From: an uncultured Prevotellaceae bacterium
GTDB taxonomy: Bacteria > Bacteroidota > Bacteroidia > Bacteroidales > Bacteroidaceae
Reading direction: 5' to 3'
Length of the DNA stretch: 54,555 nt
NCBI GenBank assembly: GCA_900314755.1
Contig: OMWH01000018.1
Span: 1 to 54,555, forward strand
Shown here: positions 17,762 to 26,229 of the stretch, piece by piece
Numbering within the stretch: the stretch's first letter is position 1
How the letters are laid out: every line of letters begins with the position of its first letter
Position numbers and translations under genes: made by a program
The notes under the pieces: generated by a model
The model's input: only the letters and a program-made list of their open reading frames with translations
Told to the model about the DNA's origin: nothing
Databases searched by the model: none

Positions 17762-17769
17762 TACCTTTG
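17762..17769 (+). promoter_or_regulatory. Putative -7 box of the esterase-fusion gene
   Basis: TACCTTTG on the plus strand, 20 bases before the ATG at 17790. Divergent with the box at 17710-17717. Confidence 0.6.
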
Positions 17770-17789
17770 CAAAAATCAAATACACTTTT

Positions 17790-18785
17790 ATGGAAAATCC
17801 CTATATCAAGCAATTCCCGGAACTGATGAAAGGCAAGACCGTTTTGTATTGCCATGGTTTTGGCAGTAGCGGTCAGTCAGGAACAGTGACAAGACTGCGT
17901 GAGGTGATGCCCAACGCCAGAGTCATCGCCCCCGACTTACCCGTTGACCCTCATGAGGCGATTGCTTTGCTACACCATACCTGTGAGACGGAGAAACCTG
18001 ACCTCATCATCGGCACGTCGATGGGAGGTATGTATGCGGAACAGCTGCGTGGCTTTGACCGCATCTGCATCAACCCCGCCCTGGAGATTGCGGAGACGAT
18101 GAGGACACACGGCATGACGGGCACCCAGCAGTTTCAAAACCCGCGACAGGATGGCGTGCAGGAGTTCTATGTCGACAAGGCTCTCGTCAAGGCATACCGG
18201 GAGGTGTCGGAGCAGCGGTTCGTCGGTCTTACCCCTGAGGATGAGCGGCGGGTCTACGGACTCTTCGGTGACAAGGACGACTTGGTAGACACGATGGGTA
18301 TCTTTTGTCAACACTACTCGCAAGCCACCAACTTCCATGGTGAGCACCGGATGGACGACAAGAGCTACATGCACTCCGTCGTCCCTGTCATCCGCTGGAT
18401 AGATGACAAGCAGGAGCACCGGCAGCGTCCGATTATATATATAGGTATAGAGACGATGATGGATGCCTATCAGAAACCCGCCTCTTCCGTACAGAAAGCC
18501 GTCCGGCTGCTGATAGAGCATTATGAGGTGTTCTTTGTGGCTCCACCACCATTTAAAGGAGGATGGACAGAGATAGCATGGCTCTCTGAATACATAAATG
18601 TTCCTGCCTGGCAGCACACCATCTTCACGCCACGCCGTGAGTTGCTCTATGGCGACTATCTGATAGTCTCCTCTCAACAGGAGAAGATGGAGGGGTCGTT
18701 GGCGACCCTCCTTGAATATGGTTCCGACACTTTCAAGACGTGGGAGGACATCATCGAGTATTTCTCACATCTTGGCGGACAATAG
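17790..18785 (+). CDS. YqiA-like alpha/beta-hydrolase fused to a degenerate NT5C-type nucleotidase domain
   Basis: 331 residues from ATG 17790; a longer open frame exists upstream but would start before the promoter box. Residues 15-205 look like the YqiA/UPF0227 esterase family: LYCHGFGSSGQSG near 19, nucleophile elbow GTSMGG (Ser77), acid GDKDD (Asp161-Asp164 region) and a C-terminal His (186 or 195). Residues 214-325 resemble the 5'(3')-nucleotidase NT5C family of HAD enzymes in their order: IYIGIE strand, AVRLLIEHYEVFFVAPPP, W-x-x-K/EIAWL, RRELLYGDYLI, WEDIIEYF. However the catalytic DxD of motif I is GIE (219-221) and the DDR after GDYLI is VSS. The second domain is therefore likely catalytically dead. 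It may bind a ligand or act as scaffold; this is inference. Confidence 0.75.
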   Translation: MENPYIKQFPELMKGKTVLYCHGFGSSGQSGTVTRLREVMPNARVIAPDLPVDPHEAIALLHHTCETEKPDLIIGTSMGGMYAEQLRGFDRICINPALEIAETMRTHGMTGTQQFQNPRQDGVQEFYVDKALVKAYREVSEQRFVGLTPEDERRVYGLFGDKDDLVDTMGIFCQHYSQATNFHGEHRMDDKSYMHSVVPVIRWIDDKQEHRQRPIIYIGIETMMDAYQKPASSVQKAVRLLIEHYEVFFVAPPPFKGGWTEIAWLSEYINVPAWQHTIFTPRRELLYGDYLIVSSQQEKMEGSLATLLEYGSDTFKTWEDIIEYFSHLGGQ

Positions 18786-18788
18786 GTA

Positions 18789-20375
18789 TCAGAATTGCCA
18801 ACGACTGGGCATCTGCCGCTCAGGCCACAGATGCTTGCAATAGCGGTAATGGTATTTGTCGTATAACTCCGTCATACGGGTCAGCCGGATGACAAAATCG
18901 TCATAGTTCTTCCGTGACGGTTGTGTCCATTGCACTTCGGCAAGGGCTGACATACGGGGCAGTGCCTGATACTCTACGATACGCTCATTGGTCATGTATT
19001 CTGACCACAGGTTTGCCTGGACACCCAGGATATGTTTCTTGGCGGCAGCGGAAAGACTGTCGGGAGCCGGGTCGAGACTATACACTTTCTCAATAGGGAT
19101 ATAGCCCCCGCAGCGACTGGGCTCAAACAACACATCCTTCACCTGCTGATAATCAAAATAACAATGGGTGGTAGGTGCCATCACCACGTCATGCCCCATC
19201 TCTGCCGCCTTGCCACCAGGCTCCGTCCCCCGCCAAGACATGATCATCGCATCCTGCGGTGCTTTGTTCTCCAACAACTCATCCCATCCTAAGGCACGAC
19301 GGTGATGGGCTGTCAGGAAGTTAAAGACACGCTGGGTGAAATAGCCTTGCAGCGTATGACCTCCCAAAGCGAGAGACTGACATTTCGCACATTGCTCCCA
19401 TTTCTCCGTAGGTGTCTCGTCACCTCCGATATGGATGACCTCCGAAGGGAAGATGTCCATGATCTCCGTCAGCACATCCTCCACAAACTGATAGACCTTC
19501 TCATTACCCACACAGAGCACATCCTTATAGACTCCCCAGTAATGCCCCACCTGATAGGGACCTCCCGTACACCCCAGTTCCGGATAGCTGGCAAGGGCGG
19601 CAAGCATGTGTCCCGGCATGTCTATCTCCGGCACAACGGTGATATGACGCTCCTTGGCGTATGTCACAATCTCACGAGCCTCATCTTGGGTGTAATAGCC
19701 TCCGTATGGTGTCTCGTCATCGATATCGGAATTGGTACCGATAATCGTTCCTGTACGACGAGAGCCCACCGTGATGAGTTTCTGCCATTTCTTGATCTCA
19801 ATACGCCATCCCTGGTCATCCGTCAGATGCCAATGAAACACATTCATCTGATGAAGGGCAAGGAGGTCGATGTATTTCTTCACGAAAGAGACAGGAAAGA
19901 AATGACGGGAACAGTCCAGATGCATGCCACGCCAGGAGAAACGGGGTGCGTCATGGATAATGACAGGACTCAGTGCATTGTTTGCAACAAGGGATTTGCG
20001 AAGTGTCTGGATACCATAGAACACACCTGCGTCTGAACCACCTTCGATCGTTATCTTGTCTTTATTAACGAATAAGGTATATCCTTCCGGATGCTTGACC
20101 TTGGAAGAGACGACAAGGAAGATATGACGTTCCCCTTTCCGTGGCTTGGAGACAATGTCCAACTTTCTCGAAAGAAGTTCCTCCACATAATCACGCAAGA
20201 AGACAGCCTCCCTTTGCAGGTCAGCACCTGCCACTATCCTGACGGTCTCATCAATCATAAACGGGGCACCTTCCTGGTGCTGTATACTTTGCGGCAGAGG
20301 AACCACCTGATAGTCGGCAGCACTTACCTGCAAAAGGGTAAAAAAGAAAATTAGTAAAACACAGACTTTTCTCAT
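18789..20375 (-). CDS. GH20 beta-N-acetylhexosaminidase
   Basis: 528 residues from ATG 20373-20375, preceded by GAGG and giving a clean signal peptide (MRKVCVLLIFFFTLLQVSA); a longer in-frame start would overlap the preceding gene. Residues 20-135 are the GH20b alpha/beta domain; the catalytic barrel starts near RFSWRGMHLDCSRHF. The substrate-assisted catalytic pair Asp319-Glu320 is in HIGGDETPTEKW, and HWHLTDDQGWR and W-x-E-x-x-W aromatic positions typical of the family are present. It releases terminal GlcNAc or GalNAc from glycans in the periplasm. It starts 4 bases after the PIG-L deacetylase stop, so both are in one operon. It converges with the esterase-fusion gene with only 3 bases between the stops. 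Confidence 0.94.
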   Translation of the reverse strand: MRKVCVLLIFFFTLLQVSAADYQVVPLPQSIQHQEGAPFMIDETVRIVAGADLQREAVFLRDYVEELLSRKLDIVSKPRKGERHIFLVVSSKVKHPEGYTLFVNKDKITIEGGSDAGVFYGIQTLRKSLVANNALSPVIIHDAPRFSWRGMHLDCSRHFFPVSFVKKYIDLLALHQMNVFHWHLTDDQGWRIEIKKWQKLITVGSRRTGTIIGTNSDIDDETPYGGYYTQDEAREIVTYAKERHITVVPEIDMPGHMLAALASYPELGCTGGPYQVGHYWGVYKDVLCVGNEKVYQFVEDVLTEIMDIFPSEVIHIGGDETPTEKWEQCAKCQSLALGGHTLQGYFTQRVFNFLTAHHRRALGWDELLENKAPQDAMIMSWRGTEPGGKAAEMGHDVVMAPTTHCYFDYQQVKDVLFEPSRCGGYIPIEKVYSLDPAPDSLSAAAKKHILGVQANLWSEYMTNERIVEYQALPRMSALAEVQWTQPSRKNYDDFVIRLTRMTELYDKYHYRYCKHLWPERQMPSRWQF

Positions 20376-20379
20376 TTCC

Positions 20380-21516
20380 TCATAATTTATATTCCACAAA
20401 AGCCTCCATCGCCTCATAACAGGCAAGACCTAACTCATCATAGCGCTTCGCCGTCTCACGGTTACGGTCCTGCGCCCGCTGCCAGAACAGACGCTGGTCG
20501 TCCCCCATAAACGGAGCACCCTCCATCTGACTCTGATGACGGAGGATGGCATTACGTTTCTCCAACAGTTCCTCCGGACTCATCGGCACACACATCTCAA
20601 TATCAGCGATGTCCCATTCTGCCCAGGCACCACGGTACATCCATACCCTGCAGTCGTCCAGCCATCCGCCACCCGACATCATCTCTTCATGAATGGCAGC
20701 AAGGACAACATCCGTGCATTTCCGATGGGTCCCATGCGGATCGGCAAGATCAGCAGCCACATAAATCTGATGGGGCATGATCTCCGCTATCAGTTGCTGG
20801 ACAATCTGCACATCCTTCTCCGTGACAGGCAACTTCTCTATCTTTCCGCTCTCATAGAAGGGAAGGTCCAGAAAATGAATATGGTCTTTGGCAATATGGT
20901 TATAGGTGCAGGCATTACGAGCCTCCCCCCGGCGAATCAATCCTTTGACCGTAAGGATACTCTGATTGTCGAGGTCTCCTTCCTTCTTCTGCCGCAGGTA
21001 GTTCATAATCTCCTGATAGCGGATCTTGATGACCTCATCAGAACCGTTGGCAAAGAGTTGGTTGAACCCGTTGATAAAGTGCATGTAGAGACGTACTTCC
21101 TCATCAGCAACGGCAATGTTGCCACTCGTCTCGTAAGCGATATGCACATCATGTCCCTGCTGCATCAGCCGGCGGATGGTACCTCCCATCGAGATGACAT
21201 CATCATCGGGATGAGGTGAGAATACGATAATGCGCTTAGGATAGGGACGGGCTCGTTCCGGACGGTTACTGTCATCCACATCCGGTTTGCCGCCGGGCCA
21301 TCCCGTAATGGTATGCTGTAACTCGTTGAACACCTCGATGTTCACCAGTCCTGCTTTTCCGTCGAACCGTTTCACGAGGTCACCCAGTCCGTTGTCCTCA
21401 TAGTCTTTCGTCGACAATTTCAACAAGGGTTTCCCCGTCTTATTACATAACGCTATAACCTGCCGCCGCAACTGGTGGTCAGGCATCTGAATGGTATCAG
21501 TCAAATGGAGATTCAT
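20380..21516 (-). CDS. PIG-L (LmbE) family deacetylase, lacking the NagB domain of its long homologues
   Basis: 378 residues. The metal-binding motif SPHPDDD (His102, Asp105) and the second site DPHGTH (His261, His264) are those of PIG-L zinc-dependent deacetylases that act on GlcNAc-type substrates. As I recall, Bacteroidota homologues of about 660 residues carry a glucosamine-6-phosphate deaminase (NagB) domain in front of this part. Here the first 75 residues (LRRQVIALCNKTGKPLLKL, DYEDNGLGDL, LQHTITGWPGGKP) match the linker and tail of that fusion, but the NagB part is absent: upstream is only 33 bases and then another gene's stop. No signal peptide, so cytoplasmic. Operon with GH20 suggests a role in amino-sugar use. 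Confidence 0.82.
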   Translation of the reverse strand: MNLHLTDTIQMPDHQLRRQVIALCNKTGKPLLKLSTKDYEDNGLGDLVKRFDGKAGLVNIEVFNELQHTITGWPGGKPDVDDSNRPERARPYPKRIIVFSPHPDDDVISMGGTIRRLMQQGHDVHIAYETSGNIAVADEEVRLYMHFINGFNQLFANGSDEVIKIRYQEIMNYLRQKKEGDLDNQSILTVKGLIRRGEARNACTYNHIAKDHIHFLDLPFYESGKIEKLPVTEKDVQIVQQLIAEIMPHQIYVAADLADPHGTHRKCTDVVLAAIHEEMMSGGGWLDDCRVWMYRGAWAEWDIADIEMCVPMSPEELLEKRNAILRHQSQMEGAPFMGDDQRLFWQRAQDRNRETAKRYDELGLACYEAMEAFVEYKL

Positions 21517-21526
21517 ATTACATTCG

Positions 21527-21554
21527 TTTCAGGTTTCAAGTTTCAGGTTTCAAG
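21527..21554. repeat. 14-bp tandem direct repeat spanning a stop codon
   Basis: TTTCAGGTTTCAAG occurs twice head to tail (21527-21540 and 21541-21554), followed by a third partial unit. The right copy contains the stop codon of the receiver/PPDK-N gene (21550-21552); the left copy lies in the gap to the PIG-L gene. Confidence 0.85.
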
Positions 21555-24500
21555 TTCCAGGCAGTAGCACCACACCATGCTGTTTCTTTCCGTCCATCAT
21601 GATCTTCAAAGGACGGTCGAAACGGACATGACGCACAAATTTGGTCTCTTCCACCGCAGGCATGGCATCCAGCACGTCCCGCTGGAGGACTCCGTCACCC
21701 GTATAGGTGTTGATGGTGAAGTACCCTACCCCGAAGGAGGTGAGGTTCTGGAAGAAGTGAGTACCCTGCGAGGGGTCTACATGGTAGTTCTTCAGTCCTG
21801 CCTCCACGATGACACGGGCTGCGGAGATATGGGGCCATTTCACGGGGATGCCCAGCCAGTAGTCACTGCTGCCCCAGCGCCCGGGACCGATGAGTACGTA
21901 GTTCTTGTCAGCATCCAGGAACTTACGGTTGATCTGTTCTATCTCATCAGCGATATAGGGGTTGTTGGCGGCGGTGAAGTCGTCATCAGTCTTGACATAC
22001 ACTACATCGACCACATCCTCGGAGATACCGTGTCCCAGGGAGTTATGGGAGCGTAACAGACACTGCTCGTCGGGAATGGCGGCAAGGTCTTCGTCCAGCA
22101 CTTGCTTGGAATCGACGATAGGACGTATCTGCAACAGGTAGAAGTCGCCCGTCGTACCCTTCGTCGTACTGTTCAGGTTACAAGCGAACTCTATCTCCAC
22201 CGGTCGGCGCATCTCCTCGGAACCATACTTCTGTGCCATCTGCAGGATCTCCGGCAACGGGAAGATACCCTGTTGCAACACCCCGCAGAAGGAGATGACC
22301 TTCCTGCCACCCTCATAGATACCATCCCGGATAATCTGGTCATAGGGATCGTAGGTGGAGGCGATACCGTTCAGGGAACCGTCCTTGTCCGCCTCTTTCA
22401 CCCGCAGGCTCTTGATATTGAAACCGTCATCCACCTTGAAGTCATCACCTACATGCGACATATCCAAGGCATAGAAACGGGTCTGTGTCTCTTTGAGTGC
22501 CGTATCCATCTCGGAGGTCTGCAGCACCTGAGTAGGATGATAGGGCGACACCCGCAGGGTCTGTCCACCATCCACGATATATTTGCCTAATCCGAGTGCC
22601 AGGGAGGCAATACCCTCCTCTGCCGTCTCGTCACCGATAGGATAGTAGTTCAGGGAGCGCAGCACACCGCTGAAGGTGGGATAGTAATGGTCACCATACT
22701 GATGTCCCACCACCTCCTGCAGGATGACTGCCATCTTCTCCTGGTCGATGACGTTGGAGGTCGCTGTCATATATGCCTTGGAGTCCTTGTAATACACGGA
22801 GGCATAGACACCCTTGATGGCACAGGCGAGCATCCGCAGCATCTCATACTTATCCTCCAGATAGGGTATCATATAGGTACTGTAGATTCCTGCGAAGGGC
22901 TGGTAGTGGCTGTCCTCCAGCAATGAGCTTGAGCGGACGGCGATTGGCGACTTCACCGCATCGAAGAAGGTGAAGAAGTCGGCTATCAGGGAGTCTGGCA
23001 ACTGTGCCCGGAGGAAGTGCTGCAGGATCTCTTCGTCGGAGGCATCACTCAGGGCGACGCCCCACAGATTGTTCCTGTCCATGAACTCATCGAAGAAGTC
23101 AGTACAGAGCACCACGGTCTTAGGGATTGACACCGTCGCATTCTCAAACTGGTTGAGTTCCACATGACGCTTGATGATATTATCGAGGAAGGCGAGACCA
23201 CGTCCTTTTCCTCCCAGTGAGCCCTCACCGATACGGGCGAAGTGGGCATAACGGTCGAACTTCAGACGGTCGAAGACGGCGACGACACCGATGTTCTTCA
23301 TCCGACGGTATTGCACGATGGCATCGAAGATGATCTGCCGGTGGGCATCGACATCCTGCAGCTTATGCCACGTCACCGTCTTCAGGAAGGCGGAGACGGG
23401 GAAGATGGCACGGGCACACAGCCAACGGCTCATGTGGTTACGGGAGATATGGTAGAGCATGGAGTCATTGGGAATCTTGAAGATATTATCCTGCAACTCC
23501 TTCAATGACGACACGCGCATGATTTCCTCACGGGTCACGGGGTCACGGAAGATAAAGTCGCCGAAGCCCATGTGCTCCTCAATGATATGGCGCAGGTCGA
23601 CATTCATCTTCTTCGAGTTCTTGTCGACGAAGTCAAAACCCTCTGCCTCTGCCTTCTCCTTATTGGCAATCTCACTGCTCTGCAGGATCAGCGGCACATA
23701 CTCGTCACGCTTACGGATCTCACGCAGCAGTTTCAGACCAGCCTCAGCATCGCCTTCCTCCACGTGTGACAGTCTGCCTGCCGTCGTCTTCATCGGGAAA
23801 CGGGTATCACTGATAACACCCAGCACGTTATCGTGATATTTCTCATACCAGTGCATCGCCTCCTCAAAGTTGGTGGCAAGCACCACCTTGGGACGCCCTC
23901 TCTTACGCTGTGCGGCAGCATGGGGATTGAGTGCCTCGGTAGAAAAATTCTTCGACTGGGCGAGGATATAGTTATAGAGGTTAGGCAGTACGGAGCTATA
24001 GAAGCGGATGTTATCCTCCACCAGCAGTATCATCTGCACACCTGCCTCCTTGATGTCGTGCTCGATATTCATCTTGTCCTCTATCAGTTTGATGATGGAG
24101 AGGATGAGGTTGGTATTCCCCAACCAGCAGAACACATAGTCGAAGATGGACATATCCTCGTGCTCGATACGCTTGGTGATACCATGTGAGAAGGGGGTCA
24201 GTACGACACAGGGAATCTGCGGTGCCGACTGCTTCACGTCACGTGCCACGGCAAAGGCGTCATTATCGGCATTACCCGGCATACAGATAATCAGGTCGAT
24301 ATCGGTCGTCTTCAGCACCTCCTCCGCCTCCTTGGTGGTACTCACCTGCGTAAACGTTGGTGGATAGCGCAGTCCCAGTTCCATATACTCGTCAAACAGC
24401 TTCTCGTCGATGCGCCCGTCGTCCTCCAGCATGAACGCATCATAGGGGTTGGCAACAATCAGGATATTGAAGATGCGTCGTGTCATCAGGTTGACGAACG

Positions 24501-24558
24501 ACACATCCTTCAGATAAAACTGATTCCACTCGTTAGGTATTTTGTTGGTCTCTTCCAT
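21550..24558 (-). CDS. Double receiver domain - PPDK N-terminal (PEP/pyruvate-binding) fusion protein
   Basis: 1002 residues. Residues 28-160 look like a receiver domain without a phosphoacceptor (DLIICMPG: Cys where Asp is expected). Residues 173-330 are a second, apparently active receiver: acidic pair Glu181-Asp182 (LLVEDN), phosphoacceptor Asp251 (GVISDTRFP), Ser294/295 and Lys313 (FVDKNS). From about 430 to 850 there is the ATP-grasp-like PPDK_N domain (GSLGGKGRGLAFL, PIAVRSSSLLEDS, FAGIYSTYM, LLQIRPI). The phosphohistidine swivel domain and the PEP-binding barrel of true PEP synthase/PPDK are missing; the last 130 residues are a conserved-looking part with IGPGRWGSSDYWLGIPV. Often annotated as PEP synthase, but it cannot be a complete one. 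Probably a phosphate-signalled ATP-using enzyme of unknown substrate; cytoplasmic. Confidence 0.85.
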   Translation of the reverse strand: MEETNKIPNEWNQFYLKDVSFVNLMTRRIFNILIVANPYDAFMLEDDGRIDEKLFDEYMELGLRYPPTFTQVSTTKEAEEVLKTTDIDLIICMPGNADNDAFAVARDVKQSAPQIPCVVLTPFSHGITKRIEHEDMSIFDYVFCWLGNTNLILSIIKLIEDKMNIEHDIKEAGVQMILLVEDNIRFYSSVLPNLYNYILAQSKNFSTEALNPHAAAQRKRGRPKVVLATNFEEAMHWYEKYHDNVLGVISDTRFPMKTTAGRLSHVEEGDAEAGLKLLREIRKRDEYVPLILQSSEIANKEKAEAEGFDFVDKNSKKMNVDLRHIIEEHMGFGDFIFRDPVTREEIMRVSSLKELQDNIFKIPNDSMLYHISRNHMSRWLCARAIFPVSAFLKTVTWHKLQDVDAHRQIIFDAIVQYRRMKNIGVVAVFDRLKFDRYAHFARIGEGSLGGKGRGLAFLDNIIKRHVELNQFENATVSIPKTVVLCTDFFDEFMDRNNLWGVALSDASDEEILQHFLRAQLPDSLIADFFTFFDAVKSPIAVRSSSLLEDSHYQPFAGIYSTYMIPYLEDKYEMLRMLACAIKGVYASVYYKDSKAYMTATSNVIDQEKMAVILQEVVGHQYGDHYYPTFSGVLRSLNYYPIGDETAEEGIASLALGLGKYIVDGGQTLRVSPYHPTQVLQTSEMDTALKETQTRFYALDMSHVGDDFKVDDGFNIKSLRVKEADKDGSLNGIASTYDPYDQIIRDGIYEGGRKVISFCGVLQQGIFPLPEILQMAQKYGSEEMRRPVEIEFACNLNSTTKGTTGDFYLLQIRPIVDSKQVLDEDLAAIPDEQCLLRSHNSLGHGISEDVVDVVYVKTDDDFTAANNPYIADEIEQINRKFLDADKNYVLIGPGRWGSSDYWLGIPVKWPHISAARVIVEAGLKNYHVDPSQGTHFFQNLTSFGVGYFTINTYTGDGVLQRDVLDAMPAVEETKFVRHVRFDRPLKIMMDGKKQHGVVLLPGT

Positions 24559-24577
24559 ACTTATTTGCTTCTGGATG

Positions 24578-24608
24578 CAAAGTTACGGAAAATATGCGAA
24601 CAAAACAA
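24578..24608 (-). promoter_or_regulatory. Promoter of the receiver/PPDK-N gene (-33 TTG, -7 TAACTTTG)
   Basis: On the minus strand TAACTTTG (24578-24585) has a TTG (24606-24608) 20 bases upstream. The leader is about 16 bases. It may also serve the PIG-L and GH20 genes (gaps 33 and 4 bases). Confidence 0.65.
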
Positions 24609-24654
24609 AAAAGCGAACCTAATTCTGCTGATAAAAGGGAACAAGCGAAAAAAC

Positions 24655-26205
24655 TTAATCCACATCGGGACCGATGGGTTTTGTTCTGGGAGGTATGACG
24701 GGGGACATACCGTCAATGAGGCAATGGTTGTCGGTCACGAGACTATCTATGTCGCCAATCCTGGGATGATGAATCTCACAACCAAAGAGACGGATGGGTT
24801 CGTTGGTCGAAAACAGTTTCCCTTCAGCCCAGTTGTCATAGATACGGCAACCACGAAACGTGGTATTCAAACCGCTGCCATTGCTAATCAGTGGGGTTTC
24901 CTTGTTACTGAAGAAGTCGCAATCTTCAAACGTCAGGTTCCAGCAATCATAGAGATCCATGATACCGTATGTGCAGTGATGGATTTTGGTGCGTTTCACC
25001 CACGCATTCCCCAAACTACGTCCTACAATACCGAATGTGCCACAGCCATAGAGGTCGCAGTCTGAGATAATATTGTTCCGACCTCCCTCGAAGCCTATCA
25101 CGCCCCCGTCACAATAGCCGTATTCCGTATGCCCGATAGTCAGATTCTCCACCCGGCAATCAAAACAATCGTAGAAGTTCAGACAGAAAGCATAGCGCGG
25201 ATCCACCTCGATACTGGAATTGCGCTCACCGCGAATTGTGAGTCCTTCGAAGTGTTTGAGTGTCAGCTGCTGTCCGTCGTTGCACGACTCGCTGACGATG
25301 ATTGGTTTATTGCTGATATCCTTCTTGGCGATAGTAGCCCACGCACGTCCAGGCACTCCGGCAAACTTATCCTCTTGTTCGAGTATACGCGAAAGGTTCA
25401 GATGCACGTCGGCACCAATCTGTACCGTGCGGTTGTTGCCAAGGGCATTGATAAACTGCTCCTCGGTAGTGACGGTGATAACACCATCCACGGCCTCTGC
25501 CATTTCTGGTGCTGCCTCTGCACGATCATATCTCACACGCTCCCGGTCGTCTAACGACTCCTCATACTTCAGGAGTTGCAGATTGATGGTCTCTATGGAG
25601 TTCAACTTAATGCGGTTGTTGTCGGCTACGGGTTTATACCAGGGCTGCTTGCCGAAATGCTCCCGCAGATCCTTCGACTGGAATCTCCAACCGTGTCGTG
25701 CCAGAATCTCGTTGCGCATCAGCCGCAACTGGGGTTTTGAGAAACAGCCCAGATAGTGAGCGTCGAGCAACGAGTGCTGCAACACCCAACTGACCTCCTT
25801 CGCCTCCAGTTCCTTCTGATGCGTCAGACATCCATCCAGATCCTCTGGAGTCCATACGAAGATACCGACGGCATCACCATGCGGATTGCGGACTGCCAGA
25901 AAGTCCTGTCGTCCCTGACGGACATAATCCACCCGCCAACCTACCTCTCCACGAACGAACAGCCAGCCTTGTTTATTACCAGCATTAAGGGTATAATGAC
26001 CATCGCCCTCCTTCATCAGGATAAACGTGTCGCCTCCCATACTTTCACTTTCCCCGTCCATCGTGATATTGCCTGCCCCATCAACATGGGCTGTATAGAG
26101 TCTCTCGCCATTCCACCAGCGTGAACCCTCGGTGATGGTCTGAGCCACCATAGTCTGCGTACAGTACGCAAAAATCATTGCTAATAAAAAAAACTTTTTC
26201 ATCAT
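24655..26205 (-). CDS. Secreted YARHG-domain / right-handed beta-helix protein
   Basis: 516 residues; signal peptide 1-21 (MVAQ). Residues 25-115 form a beta-rich N-terminal part with many Gly and Trp. Residues 155-215 are a YARHG domain (RNEILARHGWRFQSKDLREHF, WYKP), an extracellular domain of unknown function. From about 240 to 500 the protein has the pattern of a parallel beta-helix: IIVSES, LTLKHFEGLTIRG, CLNFYDCFDCRVENLTIG, NIISDCDLYGCGTFGIVG, NLTFEDCDFFSN, TTFRGCRIYDN, with stacked Asn/Cys positions. Such helices bind or cut polysaccharides, but no lyase or hydrolase motif is evident. Last gene of the five-gene operon starting at 28762. Function unknown; probably periplasmic or surface. 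Start MMKK at 26205 or 26202. Confidence 0.8.
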   Translation of the reverse strand: MMKKFFLLAMIFAYCTQTMVAQTITEGSRWWNGERLYTAHVDGAGNITMDGESESMGGDTFILMKEGDGHYTLNAGNKQGWLFVRGEVGWRVDYVRQGRQDFLAVRNPHGDAVGIFVWTPEDLDGCLTHQKELEAKEVSWVLQHSLLDAHYLGCFSKPQLRLMRNEILARHGWRFQSKDLREHFGKQPWYKPVADNNRIKLNSIETINLQLLKYEESLDDRERVRYDRAEAAPEMAEAVDGVITVTTEEQFINALGNNRTVQIGADVHLNLSRILEQEDKFAGVPGRAWATIAKKDISNKPIIVSESCNDGQQLTLKHFEGLTIRGERNSSIEVDPRYAFCLNFYDCFDCRVENLTIGHTEYGYCDGGVIGFEGGRNNIISDCDLYGCGTFGIVGRSLGNAWVKRTKIHHCTYGIMDLYDCWNLTFEDCDFFSNKETPLISNGSGLNTTFRGCRIYDNWAEGKLFSTNEPIRLFGCEIHHPRIGDIDSLVTDNHCLIDGMSPVIPPRTKPIGPDVD

Positions 26206-26229
26206 CGTTATTTTTATTATGCTTGATTA

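Noticed and set aside
17598-17789. N-terminal extension of the esterase fusion
   Set aside because: It overlaps the divergent pseudo-kinase gene and lies upstream of the TACCTTTG promoter box.
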